Source: Angelakisella sp.
GTDB lineage: Bacteria > Bacillota > Clostridia > Oscillospirales > Ruminococcaceae
Reading direction: 5' to 3'
Length of the DNA stretch: 6,940 nucleotides
Assembly: GCA_022794295.1 (NCBI GenBank)
Contig: JAAWEO010000112.1
Span: forward strand, 1 to 6,940
Part shown: positions 6,571 through 6,940 of the stretch, piece by piece
Numbering within the stretch: the stretch's first letter is position 1
Layout of the letters: each line of letters begins with the position of its first letter
Translations under genes and position numbers: made by a program
The notes under the pieces: generated by a model
What the model saw: the letters and a program-made list of their open reading frames with translations, nothing else
What the model was told of the DNA's origin: nothing
Databases searched by the model: none

Positions 6571-6599
6571 TTGCCTTTTTCGAAGAAATTGTATATAAT
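6571..6599 (+). promoter_or_regulatory. Near-consensus sigma-A promoter firing rightward
   Basis: TTGCCT (6571-6576) and a perfect TATAAT (6594-6599) are separated by exactly 17 bases, giving matches of 4 of 6 and 6 of 6. Transcription would begin near 6606 on the plus strand and run away from the exporter operon. No protein gene follows within the window, so the product is either an untranslated RNA from 6606 onward or a long leader of a gene to the right of 6940. Confidence 0.6.
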
Positions 6600-6645
6600 G
6601 GTAAAAAAATAACCACCCCGCCCCAACCACCACCACGCGGCATCC

Positions 6646-6676
6646 GCCGCAAAGCGGCCCCGCCGGAGGCACCAAA
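6646..6676. repeat. 31-base palindromic repeat, copy 1
   Basis: It matches 6846-6876 at 29 of 31 positions; the differences are A/G at 6651 and C/T at 6659. It begins with a small hairpin (GCCGC-AAA-GCGGC, 6646-6658), then CCGCCGGAGGC and ACCAAA. The two halves and high conservation suggest an interspersed intergenic element of the REP type rather than chance. Confidence 0.7.
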
Positions 6677-6721
6677 CCCGTCCCAACCCCCCGGCCCGCA
6701 GGCCATAGCCCGAAGGGCCCC

Positions 6722-6743
6722 GCTTTTTTTCGCAGAAAAAAGC
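6722..6743. repeat. A/T-rich perfect hairpin
   Basis: GCTTTTTT (6722-6729) pairs with AAAAAAGC (6736-6743) around a 6-base loop. It resembles part of a terminator in composition but has only two GC pairs in the stem and no separate U tail, so a terminator role is weak. Confidence 0.4.
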
Positions 6744-6845
6744 ACCTTATCCGGCCAACGAGCATCCGGCCGCTAAAGCCCGGACGCTGGTAAGCGGGAG
6801 CACAATTCCAAGATGCCAGTACACCCCAGCCGCCTGGCGCTATTT

Positions 6846-6876
6846 GCCGCGAAGCGGCTCCGCCGGAGGCACCAAA
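6846..6876. repeat. 31-base palindromic repeat, copy 2
   Basis: This is the second copy of the element at 6646-6676, in the same orientation and offset by exactly 200 bases. The hairpin here is GCCGC-GAA-GCGGC (6846-6858). The sequences flanking the two copies differ, which argues that the repeat unit is mobile or independently seeded and not part of one long duplication. Confidence 0.7.
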
Positions 6877-6900
6877 ATCCCCCCGGAGGGTTAGGGGGCC

Positions 6901-6924
6901 CACGGGGGGACTAGTCCCCCCGTG
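6901..6924. repeat. Perfect 24-base palindrome
   Basis: CACGGGGGGACT is followed directly by its reverse complement AGTCCCCCCGTG with no spacer. It could extrude as a cruciform or, transcribed, form a hairpin with a small loop. No T-run follows, so it is not a standard terminator. A dyad-binding protein site or a repeat-family element is possible. Confidence 0.6.
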
Positions 6925-6940
6925 AGGCGCGCCGCCCCGA

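Larger units (their letters stand above)
6606..6940 (+). other. Gene-free stretch with repeats and hairpins
   Basis: This continues the gene-free part that starts at 6436. I see no credible protein gene: frames on either strand read as translations of the GC-rich repeats and lack ribosome binding sites. Bases 6611-6640 are a C/A-rich segment almost without G. After it come short hairpins (6692-6703 area GGCC-CGCA-GGCC; 6709-6719 area GCCC-GAA-GGGC; 6722-6743), two 31-base repeats and a terminal 24-base palindrome. It could be an intergenic repeat cluster, a small structured RNA from the 6571-6599 promoter, or both. Confidence 0.4.

Noticed and set aside
6478..6903. A 141-residue minus-strand frame in the right intergenic region
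   Set aside because: It reads through both repeat copies and the hairpins, giving similar FGASGGAA-like peptides from the repeat itself, and has no ribosome binding site.
1..6940. Circular molecule, because the last 9 bases (6932-6940) equal the first 9 (CCGCCCCGA)
   Set aside because: Nine GC-rich bases are too few to prove overlap, and the gene content is ordinary chromosomal. It is only worth remembering if read data suggest a circle.
1..6940. CRISPR array, tRNA genes or insertion sequence
   Set aside because: There are no regularly spaced repeats beyond the two-copy unit, no cloverleaf-like sequence, and no transposase or terminal inverted repeats.

Overview
The window looks like chromosomal DNA from an anaerobic, GC-rich Firmicute. 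The best guess is the Oscillospiraceae / Clostridium cluster IV group. This is inferred from the gene types, the AGGAGG-type ribosome binding sites, the high GC (about 63 % by hand count in the first 600 bases) and the short GC-rich palindromic intergenic repeats. No taxonomic marker gene is present.

Left part (1 to about 600): no credible protein gene. The stretch is packed with perfect short hairpins, a 10-bp stem, repeated 7-mers and possible long-range helices, and its single-stranded parts are A-rich. I read it as most of a large structured non-coding RNA, cut at its 5' side by the window edge if it runs on the plus strand. I could not assign it to a known class. The strand is not settled: base composition and G-U pairs favour plus, but a promoter-like sequence points the other way from the citG start.

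Plus-strand operon (634 to 3671): citG (triphosphoribosyl-dephospho-CoA synthase) and citX (phosphoribosyl-dephospho-CoA transferase) overlap by 10 bases. citX overlaps a diacylglycerol-kinase-family lipid kinase in an ATGA junction, and an uncharacterised protein with an RPGAYLG motif follows. CitG and CitX together make and attach the prosthetic group of the citrate lyase acyl carrier protein, but no lyase subunit gene is in view. A strong hairpin at 3695-3728 works as a terminator in both directions and separates this operon from the next.

Minus-strand operon (6435 down to 3759): a MacA/HlyD-type membrane fusion protein, then 4 bases later a MacB/FtsX-type permease. Together they look like an efflux or export ABC system, but no ATPase gene is in the window.

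Right part (6436 to 6940): no protein gene. It holds a possible operator next to the fusion-protein gene, a near-consensus sigma-A promoter firing rightward (6571-6599), two copies of a 31-base palindromic repeat exactly 200 bases apart, several other hairpins, and a perfect 24-base palindrome at the end.
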